Source: a virus
IMG/VR virus record: IMGVR_UViG_3300036851_000176
Location: 62,001-126,000 of that record
Reading direction: 5' to 3' (one strand)
Length of the DNA stretch: 64,000 bases
Under the pieces are notes generated by a model, which was not told the origin of the DNA, did not search any database, and saw only the letters and a list, made by a program, of their open reading frames with translations. The translations under genes were made by a program, and so were the position numbers. Below are positions 27,246 through 36,389 of the stretch, one piece after another (the first letter of the stretch is position 1; each line of letters starts with the position of its first letter).

Positions 27246-27676
27246 TCTGAGTCGAGTTCCCCTTCCCGGCCAGCCGCTTTGTAAGCGACGACCAGAGCGG
27301 CATCGATTGTCTCCAGACCCTTACGGGCCGGGTCGAGAGCGGCGACGGTGTCCAGGAAATCCTGGGACATGCCGAGCGCCCCGATGTTCTTCTTGCGCAG
27401 TTCCAGGCGCTTGATCTCTGCGATCTGACGCTCCTTCGCTTCGCTGAGACCGACGATGGTTTTGTTCGCCTGCATCTTGGTCTTGAGTTCAAGCAAGATG
27501 TCGGCGTCCACCTGAACGGTGTCGATGCCGTCCATCGGCGTGACAGCCTTCGTCGTCTCCAGCTCGCGCACCGCGTCCGCCGAGAGCTGCGCGTGGTTAA
27601 GCGACTTGAACTTCTTCCAGTCGCTGTACACGACGCGCTTCGTCTTCTTCAGGCCCCTTGCGGTTCCTGTGGTCAT
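27242..27676 (-). CDS. hypothetical helical protein, 144 aa
   Basis: ATG 27676 (MTTGTARGLKKTKRVVYSDW) follows GGAGG; the longer in-frame start at 27859 is rejected because it overlaps the next gene. Mostly helical. Between chaperones and tape measure, so probably tail-related. Confidence 0.6.
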   Translation of the reverse strand: MTTGTARGLKKTKRVVYSDWKKFKSLNHAQLSADAVRELETTKAVTPMDGIDTVQVDADILLELKTKMQANKTIVGLSEAKERQIAEIKRLELRKKNIGALGMSQDFLDTVAALDPARKGLETIDAALVVAYKAAGREGELDSE

Positions 27677-27695
27677 TCGGGCACCTCCTTCGTTA

Positions 27696-27989
27696 CTAGT
27701 CGAGACCCGACATACCGAGTCCCGTGGTGAACGCCTTGCGGCGCTTGTGCTTACGGATGTATCTGCGTGCTGCTTCGATCTGTTCTGATGCTCTCCGAAG
27801 GGCTTCCTCTGCTTGCAATTCGGCGTATCCGTTCTGACCCTTCGCCAGGTCTTTGGCATGGATCAAAAGATCCTCAGCGGCATCCAACTCATCTCCGAGT
27901 CGGCTGACCTCTTTGGACAGACCAGAGACTAGAGATTCGAGTTCTCGCTCTCGTCTCCGACACTCGTCATGCACGCCTGATTTGCTCAC
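27696..27989 (-). CDS. coiled-coil protein, 97 aa
   Basis: GTG start at 27989 overlapping the end of the frameshift ORF. MSKSGVHDECRRRERELESL; heptads throughout and a basic C-terminus. Unknown role in the tail module. Confidence 0.55.
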   Translation of the reverse strand: MSKSGVHDECRRRERELESLVSGLSKEVSRLGDELDAAEDLLIHAKDLAKGQNGYAELQAEEALRRASEQIEAARRYIRKHKRRKAFTTGLGMSGLD

Positions 27990-29010
27990 GTCTGGTCGAT
28001 CTCCTTCTTGAAATCCTTCATGAGTCTCTCCGAGCGATCTTGTCGGACTGCTGCCTCTTCCATCATCCCTGCGATGATCGCGTCTTCTGTGCCGATGCGC
28101 GGCGATTTGATGGCTGCGAAAAACGGATCTGTCCAGTCGATCTCGTTATCCTCTGGCTTAACGCCGGTACGGATTTCGACGACCGCTCTATTGAATCCAT
28201 CTTCAATCTGTTGCAGCATTCCTGTCCTTGATCCCTCCTTGCCTTCCTCCTGGGGGTCGTAGTTCGAGTTGCCCCAGACTCCAGCGATCATCATGTTCTT
28301 CACTTCGATGAGTTGTGCGATTGCTTTGCGCTTCGCGTGAGCCTCGAACATTTTCTCGAACAGTTTCCAGTAGGTCTCCTTCAGTTGTTCGATTGTCTCG
28401 GGGTGTTCGCTGCTGTACTCCTCCAGAGCCTCTACGACTGTGATGGCGGGGACTTCATCTTGCTTCCCGCCTTCTCCGCTAGTGGCGCGATCTGCTCCTT
28501 GAAAAAATCCCGCAGCACTTCCCAGTTCTGATCGAAGAAGGTGTCGAGGATCGCGGCGCCATCGGCGTCACTCAGCCCGCCTTTCTCTTCGTCCAGTTCG
28601 AAGATCTCCTTCACGATCTCGCGCTGTCCGCGCGGAACGTTCAGGATCGTGCAGTACAGATCTCCGACGATCTCTGGGGCATACGAGATCAGTTTGGCGA
28701 CACCGCGAACGAACGTGTCGGCGTCCTTTACGTCCTCGATCAGATTTCCGGATCGCTCCGGAGTATCGAGAAGGTCTCCGACCGAGATGCCGGTCGGTCC
28801 GGTCATCGCACGGTCGAGCGCACGACCCAGGACGGCGAAGAAATCGAGCTTGCCGAAGAAGGTCAGTGGCTTCTGCTGAAACGTGAACTCGTAGTCGTCT
28901 TTACCGACGACCTGAACACGCGTGGCGACACTCGGCACGAGAATCTCTGCGGGATCCACAGCCTCTGTCTCCTGGTCTTTGGTTTCTACTGCTGATGCTA
29001 CTGCGGTCAC
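27986..29010 (-). CDS. tail assembly chaperone fusion (gpG-gpT type) by -1 frameshift
   Basis: The gpG-like frame (29010-28432) and a second frame that stays open down to 27986 are linked by a -1 slip at T TTT TTC (28501-28507), where the reading frame is GAT TTT TTC. The fusion is 170 + 171 = 341 residues. The downstream frame has no good start of its own before 28351 but is open all the way from the slip. This is the standard way siphoviruses make the two chaperones before the tape measure. The second half contains EEYSSEHPETIEQLKETYWK. Confidence 0.8.
28432..29010 (-). CDS. tail assembly chaperone (gpG-like)
   Basis: 192 aa. MTAVASAVETKDQETEAVDP, then a segment (LTFFGKLDFFAVLGRALDRAM) typical of actinophage tail assembly chaperones. 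Most ribosomes end here at the TAG; a minority shift at 28501-28507. The order gpG then tape measure is conserved. Confidence 0.8.
   Translation of the reverse strand: MTAVASAVETKDQETEAVDPAEILVPSVATRVQVVGKDDYEFTFQQKPLTFFGKLDFFAVLGRALDRAMTGPTGISVGDLLDTPERSGNLIEDVKDADTFVRGVAKLISYAPEIVGDLYCTILNVPRGQREIVKEIFELDEEKGGLSDADGAAILDTFFDQNWEVLRDFFKEQIAPLAEKAGSKMKSPPSQS
28501..28507 (-). promoter_or_regulatory. -1 ribosomal frameshift slippery site T TTT TTC
   Basis: On the minus strand the heptamer T TTT TTC lies in frame (codons TTT TTC) in the gpG-like gene. Both P- and A-site tRNAs re-pair after a -1 slip. It is a canonical X XXY YYZ heptamer. Confidence 0.8.
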
Positions 29011-29028
29011 TTTGTGACTCCTTTCTGT

Positions 29029-29562
29029 TTACCTGGCAATCTGACGAGCCAGTCTATGAATGCGAAGCGGAATTTCTGAGCGCTTCGCGATTTCGAACGC
29101 TTCAGTCAAGAAGGGCTGTGGTCTCTGTCCCTTGTTCTCAACCCTCTTTCGGAAGTACACCTCTCCATCTCCCGCCGTCAGTTTGAGGACGTTGCCGACC
29201 GCTGGATTTCTTCGTCCTAGTCGATCGATTCCCCAGTTCGGCGGGAAGTTCGTCTGCTGCTTCTCGATCACGAACGGCCGATGAAGCGGGCCGTAGATAC
29301 CGGTTCCGCCATGAACGAACTTCGCGTGCTTTGGAAATCTCCGAACGCCAACGCCGCCTCGGTAGTGTCCTCCGCCCATCGGATGGGCCGGTGTCTCCCC
29401 GACTGCCTCTCCAAGTGCTCCCGGAGCCGCAGCGCGAGCCAGCCTCCCGATGGTTCCGCTGATGTCATCCATCGCTTCCATGAGGTAGTGCCCCGTTCGA
29501 GCGATGGTCGCATCAACGTCACGGTAGAACCTCTGTTCCCCGACGACCTTGACTTGGATCAC
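29029..29562 (-). CDS. HK97 gp10-like tail component
   Basis: 177 aa. HGGTGIYGPLHRPFVIE, GRRNPAVGNVLKLT and KGQRPQPFLTEAFEIAKR are characteristic of the HK97 gp10 head-tail/tail completion family. GTG start overlaps the upstream gene. Located between connectors and chaperones as expected. Confidence 0.75.
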   Translation of the reverse strand: MIQVKVVGEQRFYRDVDATIARTGHYLMEAMDDISGTIGRLARAAAPGALGEAVGETPAHPMGGGHYRGGVGVRRFPKHAKFVHGGTGIYGPLHRPFVIEKQQTNFPPNWGIDRLGRRNPAVGNVLKLTAGDGEVYFRKRVENKGQRPQPFLTEAFEIAKRSEIPLRIHRLARQIAR

Positions 29563-29750
29563 GCCGCCGATGTCCCTTCGTTGGCTGTCGTACTGTCGGG
29601 ACGCTTGTACGTGACCTTGCCTCGATTGATGACAACGGGAGAAGCGGGAACGATCCGCTCGTAGAAGTCGTCTCCGTCCGAGTCGGTCATGTTCGGCTCC
29701 GCCTCATAACTGTCATCGTTGTCGGCGTTATGCGGAATCACTTTCGCCAT
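29559..29750 (-). CDS. small acidic protein, 63 aa
   Basis: MAKVIPHNADNDDSYEAEPN; acidic with PASPVVINRGKVTYKRPDST near the end. Starts at ATG 29750. Unknown connector-region protein. Confidence 0.6.
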   Translation of the reverse strand: MAKVIPHNADNDDSYEAEPNMTDSDGDDFYERIVPASPVVINRGKVTYKRPDSTTANEGTSAA

Positions 29751-29765
29751 GGCTTGCCTCCTTCC

Positions 29766-30407
29766 TTACGTTGTCGCGATCGACCCCGGATACGTGACCC
29801 ACTGATCGATCCTGTAATCAAGACGCGCTCCCTGCCAGAACCAGCGGGGTCCGTGTCCTTTCTCCTGACGACGAACAAAAACGTCAGTCTTGATGATGTT
29901 CGGTTGGTTACCGATGCGCGGCACGATCTTTCCAAGGGAGCGAGCATCGTCGCTCATGAGCACTTTGTGAGCTGCTGCGATCGTGCGGTCAAGACGGCTG
30001 CCAACAAGGATACAGGCATTGACGTTTTCGTCAACGTCCAGTCGGTCATCCGTTCCGACAGCCTTCACCATGATCTCGATCGCCAGGTTCACGAGATACC
30101 TGTCCTGGTGGTCGCTGTTAGTCGCCTGAGCATCGGCTCTCCAAGCAAACGCGGAAACGTTCGGGTAGCGCTCGATCGGAGCGTCCAGTAGCGAAGGCTG
30201 GATCCCCGGATAGAAATTCCGAGCCTCGATCTCCTCCACCTCGATTGTCGGGAGAGCACGACCAGTAAACGCCTCGAAGTCGGCGTCCTCTTCCGCCCAG
30301 TTGGCAGCGTCACTGATGACCTGGTCGTTAAGGTAGGCAAGGAGAAACCGCAGCGCTCCACGCTGGATTCGCTCGAACTCGATCTGATCAGTGATGATCC
30401 GCCCCAA
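29766..30407 (-). CDS. putative head-tail connector/tail terminator protein
   Basis: 213 aa from TTG 30407, which directly follows the upstream TAA and has GAGGAG upstream. MGRIITDQIEFERIQRGALR. By position between the connector and gp10-like genes it may be a tail terminator or stopper. Confidence 0.55.
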   Translation of the reverse strand: MGRIITDQIEFERIQRGALRFLLAYLNDQVISDAANWAEEDADFEAFTGRALPTIEVEEIEARNFYPGIQPSLLDAPIERYPNVSAFAWRADAQATNSDHQDRYLVNLAIEIMVKAVGTDDRLDVDENVNACILVGSRLDRTIAAAHKVLMSDDARSLGKIVPRIGNQPNIIKTDVFVRRQEKGHGPRWFWQGARLDYRIDQWVTYPGSIATT

Positions 30408-30959
30408 TTACACCAACTCCTCTCCGAGGAAATGGTCCAGCGAGGGGATGACACCAGGGACACGAGGTCTACTCTTGATGACCGGTCCGAACTCCTGGGG
30501 ATCCGGGGTGATGAGGATGCCGCGACCGTTGTCTCCGTATGAAACTCCTGGCGCCCAACTGGTCTTGCCAGAGATGCCGAGAACCTCGTCCCACTCGTCC
30601 GCGACTTCTGCGCTGAGGCGCTTGAAGAGTTCCTGAAGGTGGGCCAGTCGGCTCGGGAAATCTTCCGACTCCTCCGGTCCATGAGTTTCCACGGTCTCAG
30701 ACTGATCCATCCAGTAGTCGATCGCAGCAGGGATGAACTTGAGGGTTGTGACCTTCCCGATGAACTCGATTTGTCGCGGGTTGAACTCGGCTTCCTCAGT
30801 TGGATTTGCCAATTCCGTGCTGAACAGCCGGAAGATGACGTAGTTAGCCAAGGTCTGAAGGTCGTTCAGGGAGTAGTAGTCCGTCGTTTCGGACGGCCCG
30901 ATCATGGCCTTGTAGGTCGCCGGGACGTGCCGACGCACGGATTCTGTGATTGCTCCCAT
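30408..30959 (-). CDS. putative head-tail connector protein
   Basis: 183 aa. MGAITESVRRHVPATYKAMI with an all-helical middle resembling small connector proteins (DNA-packaging adaptors). The assignment is from position after the tail-tube/capsid block. Confidence 0.5.
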   Translation of the reverse strand: MGAITESVRRHVPATYKAMIGPSETTDYYSLNDLQTLANYVIFRLFSTELANPTEEAEFNPRQIEFIGKVTTLKFIPAAIDYWMDQSETVETHGPEESEDFPSRLAHLQELFKRLSAEVADEWDEVLGISGKTSWAPGVSYGDNGRGILITPDPQEFGPVIKSRPRVPGVIPSLDHFLGEELV

Positions 30960-30991
30960 CTACCCTCCTTTCCGCTTACGAATCCGTGCTG

Positions 30992-31462
30992 TTAGGACCT
31001 TGCTGCCGCGCCGACGAGAAAGGTGTTGGCGCCTGTCTTGCCGATCTGCTTCTCCGCTGTGTAGTACACGCGACTCGGAGTGACGAACTCCTGCTGAGTC
31101 TGAGCCTCCATGGTGACGATCTTCACGTCACGCTCGTCCTCGGCATACACGAGTTCCTCGACCTCTCCCGCCTGGACCGCTTCGACCAGTTCAGGCTGGA
31201 CTTCGGCGACCGCGACATACTGGCCGAGAGCGAGAACCTTCGATCGAACCTCATCGACGCGAGGTGCTTCCGCGTCACGAGCATCCTTTTCTCTTTCCTC
31301 GTCCTCGTCCTTGATCAGATGGATCTGAATCGATCCGTCTTTCTTCGTGCAGACGAGAAAACCCGTCGTCGATGTGACTTCGGGCTGTGTCTGCGAATCC
31401 TGTTCGGGGACTTCTGCTGCCGTCGTCTCGGCTGTCTTCTTCGTATCGGTGCTCTTGGGCAC
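30992..31462 (-). CDS. hypothetical structural-module protein, 156 aa
   Basis: GTG start with AAAGGAG. Disordered N-terminus (PKSTDTKKTAETTAAEVPEQ), acidic core, and GKTGANTFLVGAAARS end. Follows a UUCG-loop hairpin, so its level may be lower than that of the tail-tube gene. Function unknown. Confidence 0.6.
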   Translation of the reverse strand: MPKSTDTKKTAETTAAEVPEQDSQTQPEVTSTTGFLVCTKKDGSIQIHLIKDEDEEREKDARDAEAPRVDEVRSKVLALGQYVAVAEVQPELVEAVQAGEVEELVYAEDERDVKIVTMEAQTQQEFVTPSRVYYTAEKQIGKTGANTFLVGAAARS

Positions 31463-31487
31463 TGTGTCTCCTTTTCATTGGGGTGAA

Positions 31488-31507
31488 GCCACCCCCGAAG
31501 GGGTGGC
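31488..31507 (-). terminator. hairpin between tail-tube and following gene
   Basis: GCCACCCC-TTCG-GGGGTGGC on the minus strand: 8 bp with a UUCG tetraloop. Flanking TGA/TCA bases extend it. It lacks a strong U-run, so it may attenuate or protect mRNA. Confidence 0.6.
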
Positions 31508-31545
31508 CTCACTGATGACGATTTTCTTCACTTCTTCGGCCTGGC

Positions 31546-32163
31546 TTAGACCTCGTTCGTCACGTCCGTGTCGAAGATCATGAAGTACCGCTGGAGCTGG
31601 TCCGGGATGCTGGTGTCGGCCAGTGCCTTGAAGCGAACTGGCACGGTCTGCTGCTCCCCGGTCTTCGCGTACACGATTGACGACTCCTGCGGAGTGCGCT
31701 GTGTCTTCCGGAAAACGTACGCACGAATGTTTCCGTTCTCCTTCTGGAACAGCACCGCGAGGCGACGCCGCGTGTACGTGAGTGGGTTACCGACACCCAT
31801 CGTGGTCTGACCCGCTGCCGCGTCTACGACAGGAGTCGAACCTTCCCAAGCCAGCGCGAGGTGCTTCAGGCTCATCTCGGCCAGTGCGGTCGAGACTTCA
31901 CACGTCCAGCCCGTAGGCCGCGAGTCGATGTCGCCGTAGACCTGGTCCACGTCGAACGTCTCCTCCGTGTTGTTCACGGTGATGGTGATTCCGGTCTTCG
32001 TCGCTCCGAGGTCATGCCAAGCAGTCTTGGCGTTGTAGACCGTCGTATCGATGATGTCCTCGATCTCACTCGGGAACGCCACCGTAGCGCCAGCCCACAA
32101 GAAGCGGGCGGCGCCACGGATGAAGTTGTCCTCGTTGAGCTCTACTCGATGGAAGTCAGTCAT
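31546..32163 (-). CDS. putative major tail tube protein
   Basis: 205 aa. Beta-rich; VELNEDNFIRGAARFLWAGA and GDIDSRPTGWTCEVSTALAE resemble tube proteins. Located after the major capsid gene, a common position in lambda-like modules with short connectors. Confidence 0.6.
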   Translation of the reverse strand: MTDFHRVELNEDNFIRGAARFLWAGATVAFPSEIEDIIDTTVYNAKTAWHDLGATKTGITITVNNTEETFDVDQVYGDIDSRPTGWTCEVSTALAEMSLKHLALAWEGSTPVVDAAAGQTTMGVGNPLTYTRRRLAVLFQKENGNIRAYVFRKTQRTPQESSIVYAKTGEQQTVPVRFKALADTSIPDQLQRYFMIFDTDVTNEV

Positions 32164-32176
32164 TCAGACCGCCCCC

Positions 32177-33268
32177 TTACGCGACTGTCGCAGCGATCAC
32201 TGCGTCCGGGTAGTTCAGGCGCGGGATGCGCGCGCTGGACGCCCGAAGGTAGTGAGTCCGCGACATTCCGTCGAGAAGCACCTCGGCCTGGAAGCCCTGG
32301 CGATTCTCTGTCTTGTTCCAGTCCGTCAGGACCATGACCTGGCCGTCCAGGGTCTGCGCGATCGGCACACCCTCGATTGCCAGCGGGCCGAGCACGAGCA
32401 CCTTGTTGTCGGGCAGGTACTTCGTGAGCGACGGCCGACCGACGCCAGCCTCGCCCTCTGCTCGGTATCCGTTGTCGTAGATCGTGATGTCCTGGTTGAC
32501 CGCGAACGACGTGAACATCTCCAGGATGTCCTGCTTGCGTGGGCGCTGGATCGGTGCCGCGCCCTGCGCGAAGAAGTTGATCGTGTTGATGATCTTCGTG
32601 TTGCGGATCAGGTAGTCGAACGTCTTCGAGGTCATGTACAGATGGCGCGCGTAGAAGCCCGCGTCGTCTGCCATGAGTTCCGACCACGTCTGGATGTCGG
32701 CGACCGGATCGGCCGTCGCGACCTGACTCCATCGAGCACCTGCCGTCAGGGTTGGCAGGTGGTCAGCGGCCACGTCGTAGTCCACCTGGAGAGTGTTACC
32801 TCCGGGGTACGTGATCGTGAGCTTGCCGTTGAGCAGCATGTCCCAACGCATCGCCTCTGTGAGGCGCTCGTTGCGGAGCCGGAGAATGCGCCCACGCTCG
32901 ACCAGTTCGACACCGGCCGACCGCAGAACGTTCTCGTCGTCGCTCTCGAGCTTCATCCACTCTTCCTCCTCGATGGGGTGGATCTCTTCGAGGATGACGA
33001 GTCCGATGATCTTCTCCTGCCACGACAGCTCGGGGCTGTACACGGCAGGCGAACCGTCGGGAGCGCGGAACTGCCCAACGCCGAACGGCTTCAGCTCGCG
33101 CACGCGCTGCTTGACCGTCCGCGTCGTGACGCTCTTGTTGGGAGCGAGGGTCTCACCGAGACGAGTCTCGGCATCCTCCGCCGCCCCGGGATCGCGGCCA
33201 GCCGCCGGACGAGTGATCTCCTCCGTCAGCGCTGCCTGATCCCATACGTCAAACACTTGCATAGGCAT
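32177..33268 (-). CDS. major capsid protein (lambda gpE-type)
   Basis: 363 aa. The order WSELMADDAGFYARHLYMTS, NINFFAQGAA-like segment, and TLDGQVMVLTDWNKTENRQG resembles the phage major capsid protein E family. Flanked by a decoration protein and tail tube, as in lambda. Forms the icosahedral shell. Confidence 0.8.
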   Translation of the reverse strand: MPMQVFDVWDQAALTEEITRPAAGRDPGAAEDAETRLGETLAPNKSVTTRTVKQRVRELKPFGVGQFRAPDGSPAVYSPELSWQEKIIGLVILEEIHPIEEEEWMKLESDDENVLRSAGVELVERGRILRLRNERLTEAMRWDMLLNGKLTITYPGGNTLQVDYDVAADHLPTLTAGARWSQVATADPVADIQTWSELMADDAGFYARHLYMTSKTFDYLIRNTKIINTINFFAQGAAPIQRPRKQDILEMFTSFAVNQDITIYDNGYRAEGEAGVGRPSLTKYLPDNKVLVLGPLAIEGVPIAQTLDGQVMVLTDWNKTENRQGFQAEVLLDGMSRTHYLRASSARIPRLNYPDAVIAATVA

Positions 33269-33291
33269 GGTTGTTCACACCTCCTTTCGGG

Positions 33292-33759
33292 TTACGAGAG
33301 CGGCGAACCGCTCGGGTCATGTGCGAGGAACTCGCACGTTGGGAGCGCGGTGGCAGCGCGGGTCACAGCGGGGCTGTTCTCCGACACTTCGACTCCACCT
33401 GCGATCTTGAGCTTCGACACGTCGAACGAGACCAGACGGTAGAACGCTCCGAAAGGCTCGTCGCCCTCCGTGACGTTCCCTGCAAGGTCCACGTTCTCGA
33501 TCAGCACGCCGACGATCTCGGCAGCGCTGTCTCCAGCGGAGTTGTCTCCGCCGTAGGCCGTCACCTTGCCATCCCGTGTCGAGTTGACGAGGATCGTGCC
33601 TGCCGGAGCGAAGAAGCGCGAGCCGTCAGTCGGCGACGCGAACGCACCGTCGTCCGTGGCGTCGAGCACGACGTTCTTGCGAGGCGTGCCCACCGGCGCC
33701 GCGAAACGCAGCGGCGAAACGCTGCCGTAGCTTGCCTTCTTCACGATGTTTGCTGGCAT
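33292..33759 (-). CDS. head decoration protein (lambda gpD-type)
   Basis: 155 aa. Middle has GTILVNSTRDGKVTAYGGDN and VGVLIENVDLAGNVTEGDEP, the pattern of gpD-like trimeric capsid-stabilising proteins, located directly before the capsid gene in transcription order. Longer than lambda gpD (110 aa). Confidence 0.8.
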   Translation of the reverse strand: MPANIVKKASYGSVSPLRFAAPVGTPRKNVVLDATDDGAFASPTDGSRFFAPAGTILVNSTRDGKVTAYGGDNSAGDSAAEIVGVLIENVDLAGNVTEGDEPFGAFYRLVSFDVSKLKIAGGVEVSENSPAVTRAATALPTCEFLAHDPSGSPLS

Positions 33760-33779
33760 TTGGACTTACCTCCTTTCGA

Positions 33780-34310
33780 TTACTCGGACTTCTTCTCTGC
33801 CTTCGCCTCGGCCTCGGCCTTGGCGACAGCCTCGTCGGACGACAGGCCCTCCTCCAGGAAGAGCTGGCGTGCCCGACGCTGAACGTCAGCCGAAAGTTCG
33901 ACCTCTTCGGTCGTCTCCTCGGGCTTCGTTCCCTCGGTCGTGTCCTTGTCCGTGACCTGCTTGTCTTCCAGGTTCACGGCCCCACTGAGATCGACGAGAG
34001 CCTCGACCACATCGGACAGCGTGAGTCCGGTCGTCTTGGACTTCGGATCGTCGGAGAGCGTGATCTTGCCCTCGGACTTCGATCCCGGAACCTCGGCGAT
34101 CACCGTTCCGTCGTCGGCGAGCATGAACGCCTCGGCCGCTGCGAGAATGGCAGGAGCCTTCTTCTCCTCTGCCCACTCGCTCAGCTTCGCCTCCACCTTC
34201 GCCTTCTTCTGGGACTCCTTGAGCGCCTCGCGCTCTTCCAGAGCCGCGCGGATCTCGTCCTCCGAGAGTCCGAACGTCTCCACGTAGTCCACCGTTGCTT
34301 CGTCTGGCAT
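33780..34310 (-). CDS. nested scaffolding protein from internal start
   Basis: 176 aa, same frame and stop as the protease. ATG 34310 (MPDEATVDYVETFGLSEDEI) is preceded by GGAGGGAGGTAACGAA, a ribosome site stronger than that of most genes here. The product is an acidic, helical protein ending KAEAEAKAEKKSE, typical of scaffold. Same design as lambda C/Nu3. Both starts are supported. Confidence 0.75.
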   Translation of the reverse strand: MPDEATVDYVETFGLSEDEIRAALEEREALKESQKKAKVEAKLSEWAEEKKAPAILAAAEAFMLADDGTVIAEVPGSKSEGKITLSDDPKSKTTGLTLSDVVEALVDLSGAVNLEDKQVTDKDTTEGTKPEETTEEVELSADVQRRARQLFLEEGLSSDEAVAKAEAEAKAEKKSE

Positions 34311-36389
34311 TTCGTTACCTCCCTCCGATGCAGTCGATGTCACCTCCTGACTCAGTAGAACCAGAAGGTTCTCGCGGGTCAGTCTTGCGTCGCTCATGTT
34401 CACCTTGACGCCGTACTTCTTCAGCGCGGCGCGGATGCGAGCCTTGATCTTGCTGAGTTGCCCGCTGCTGTACTGCGCAGCGTTCTGTGCCTGGTTGATG
34501 TACGACCAGGCGGCTCGACAGTGCTGCTCGGTGTCGAGCGGGTATCGCTTCTTGCCGTCCTTCTGGTAACCGGGGTCGGCGTACTTCACGTCGCCGTACG
34601 GTTTCTTCGGGTCGGCGGCGAGATCAGCCTTCTCTTCGGATTCCTCGGTCTCCTCAGCAGCGGCCTCTTCCTCTGCTTCGGTCACCTCAGTCTCCTCAGC
34701 GACAACTTCCTCGCCCTCCGGGGCCTTCTCTTCGTCAGAGAGTTCGACATCCGCCTTACCCTCAGCGGCCCCGTCGTCCGTCTTCTCGACCTCCTTCTCC
34801 TCGGGCTTCTCTTCGGCGAGCATCGCCTCCAATTCCTCGTCGGAGATTTCGGTCACTTCCTCTGAGAACGTCACGACTGTCTTCACCTCCTCATCAGTTG
34901 CGGCCATACCGAAGGGCTTCATCCCACTCAGCCACGGCCGGTTCGTGAGCGCGACGTGTTCGAGCACGGCGTTGAAACGCTTGCCGTCTTCCTTACGCGG
35001 GTAGTCGAAGAGGACTCCTGCGCTGGTGTTGGCGATCGTTCCGTTCTGTGCCTTGCCCTTCACGTCAGGCTCCGTGAAGTCATGCGCCGCCTGAAGCGTC
35101 ACACGACCCTTTCCATCCTTCTTGAGCCGCAGCCCTCGGATGAAACCTGTATTTTCGAGAACTTTGTTGTCGTGCGATGTCGGGATCGTGACATGCTCAA
35201 CCGCCCCGTCCTCGTAATTCTTGAGCAACTCGCTCATCGAGATGACGAGCTTCGCGGGATCAGACTTGCCCTTCGCAATTACCGTGATCGGCTTCGAAAC
35301 CGGGCGCTGTCCAGGGCCAGGAGACAACTTCCACCTGCCCTCGCGCATGATCGTCTTCCAGATGTACCCATCCTTGTCCGCAGCGAGTTCGATTTCTCCG
35401 CGCGCGGTCTTATCATCGAAGAAGAACTCTCCCATCCATGGCTCGTCGTCCGACAGGCTCATTCCCATCGCGCGTGCCGGGTGGGGAGCCTTGTCGAGCG
35501 CCTTGTCCGCTCGATCCTTGGCAATGAGACCGTGGATGCGGCGGAAAATGTCCTTCATCTCGAACCGATCGCTGTCATCGGTCTCGACCTTCAAGTAGGA
35601 CAAAGCCGCGTCGGCGACGTGCTGAAGGATCTGGATGTTCGTCTCGGCAGCGAGATTCACACGCTCGGCAGATTCGGAGAGCAGCGTTTCGACCTTCTCC
35701 TCGTCGAGCGACTCGACGAACTTTGCGAGGTCGGTGTACTCCTCTTCTGTCCAGTCGAAATATTCGCTCAGAACAACCGGCTTCATCTTGGACTCCGCCT
35801 CCGCGCTCTTGCGCCAAGCGGTCGAGTGGTAGATGAGATCCTTGATGATTCCGGCATACCGCTGAGCATTCTCCTCTCCGAACTCTTCCTTGTAGTCGGC
35901 GAAGCACTGAGCAAATGGGTGCGAGAACTTAGCGTAGTAACGGAGCAGCGGGAGCAATTTCTGGTAGTCCTCCGCGCTCACGTTCGCCGTTCCGGGACTG
36001 AAGCCGCCCTGGAGGTTCTCGGCGCTGTACTTCTGGAAGTCTTCATCGCTCAGATCCACTTCGAGAGACACGATCGGGTCTTCGATCTCCGAGAGGCGGG
36101 CCTTTGCCGCGCGACTTGCTGCGGCCTTCGCCTTCAGCGCCTCCCACTCAGCGACAGCCTTGAGTGCCGCCGCGCGAGTCTCGGGCTTGACGTTTCCTCC
36201 GCCGCGCGCCCATCGCTTCACGGTGTTGATCGCCGTAGCGATGGCTCGCGATTCCGTCATACCCTTCTTCTTCAGCTCGTTGGCGATGTGCTGAATGTAG
36301 GCAGGAAGTTGCCAACCTTTGTGCTTCCACAGGGGCTTGGTGCCTACTGGCTCGTGGATCGTGGCTTTGGCGAGACTGCCTACTGCCAT
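33780..36389 (-). CDS. capsid maturation protease with C-terminal scaffold region
   Basis: 869 aa. Start ATG 36389 overlaps the upstream TGA (TGATG). N-terminal GWQLPAYIQHIANELKKKGM/KRWARGGG region is common in actinophage proteases. The middle (residues about 300-520) has HVTIPTSHDNKVLENTGFIR and NAVLEHVALTNRPWLSGMKP, matching Mu gpI-like proteases. The C-terminal third is acidic and helical and is also made separately from ATG 34310. Cuts itself and scaffold during capsid maturation. Confidence 0.8.
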   Translation of the reverse strand: MAVGSLAKATIHEPVGTKPLWKHKGWQLPAYIQHIANELKKKGMTESRAIATAINTVKRWARGGGNVKPETRAAALKAVAEWEALKAKAAASRAAKARLSEIEDPIVSLEVDLSDEDFQKYSAENLQGGFSPGTANVSAEDYQKLLPLLRYYAKFSHPFAQCFADYKEEFGEENAQRYAGIIKDLIYHSTAWRKSAEAESKMKPVVLSEYFDWTEEEYTDLAKFVESLDEEKVETLLSESAERVNLAAETNIQILQHVADAALSYLKVETDDSDRFEMKDIFRRIHGLIAKDRADKALDKAPHPARAMGMSLSDDEPWMGEFFFDDKTARGEIELAADKDGYIWKTIMREGRWKLSPGPGQRPVSKPITVIAKGKSDPAKLVISMSELLKNYEDGAVEHVTIPTSHDNKVLENTGFIRGLRLKKDGKGRVTLQAAHDFTEPDVKGKAQNGTIANTSAGVLFDYPRKEDGKRFNAVLEHVALTNRPWLSGMKPFGMAATDEEVKTVVTFSEEVTEISDEELEAMLAEEKPEEKEVEKTDDGAAEGKADVELSDEEKAPEGEEVVAEETEVTEAEEEAAAEETEESEEKADLAADPKKPYGDVKYADPGYQKDGKKRYPLDTEQHCRAAWSYINQAQNAAQYSSGQLSKIKARIRAALKKYGVKVNMSDARLTRENLLVLLSQEVTSTASEGGNEMPDEATVDYVETFGLSEDEIRAALEEREALKESQKKAKVEAKLSEWAEEKKAPAILAAAEAFMLADDGTVIAEVPGSKSEGKITLSDDPKSKTTGLTLSDVVEALVDLSGAVNLEDKQVTDKDTTEGTKPEETTEEVELSADVQRRARQLFLEEGLSSDEAVAKAEAEAKAEKKSE

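Noticed and set aside
32051-33442. 463-codon plus-strand frame
   Set aside because: Antisense of the capsid gene with no start signal.
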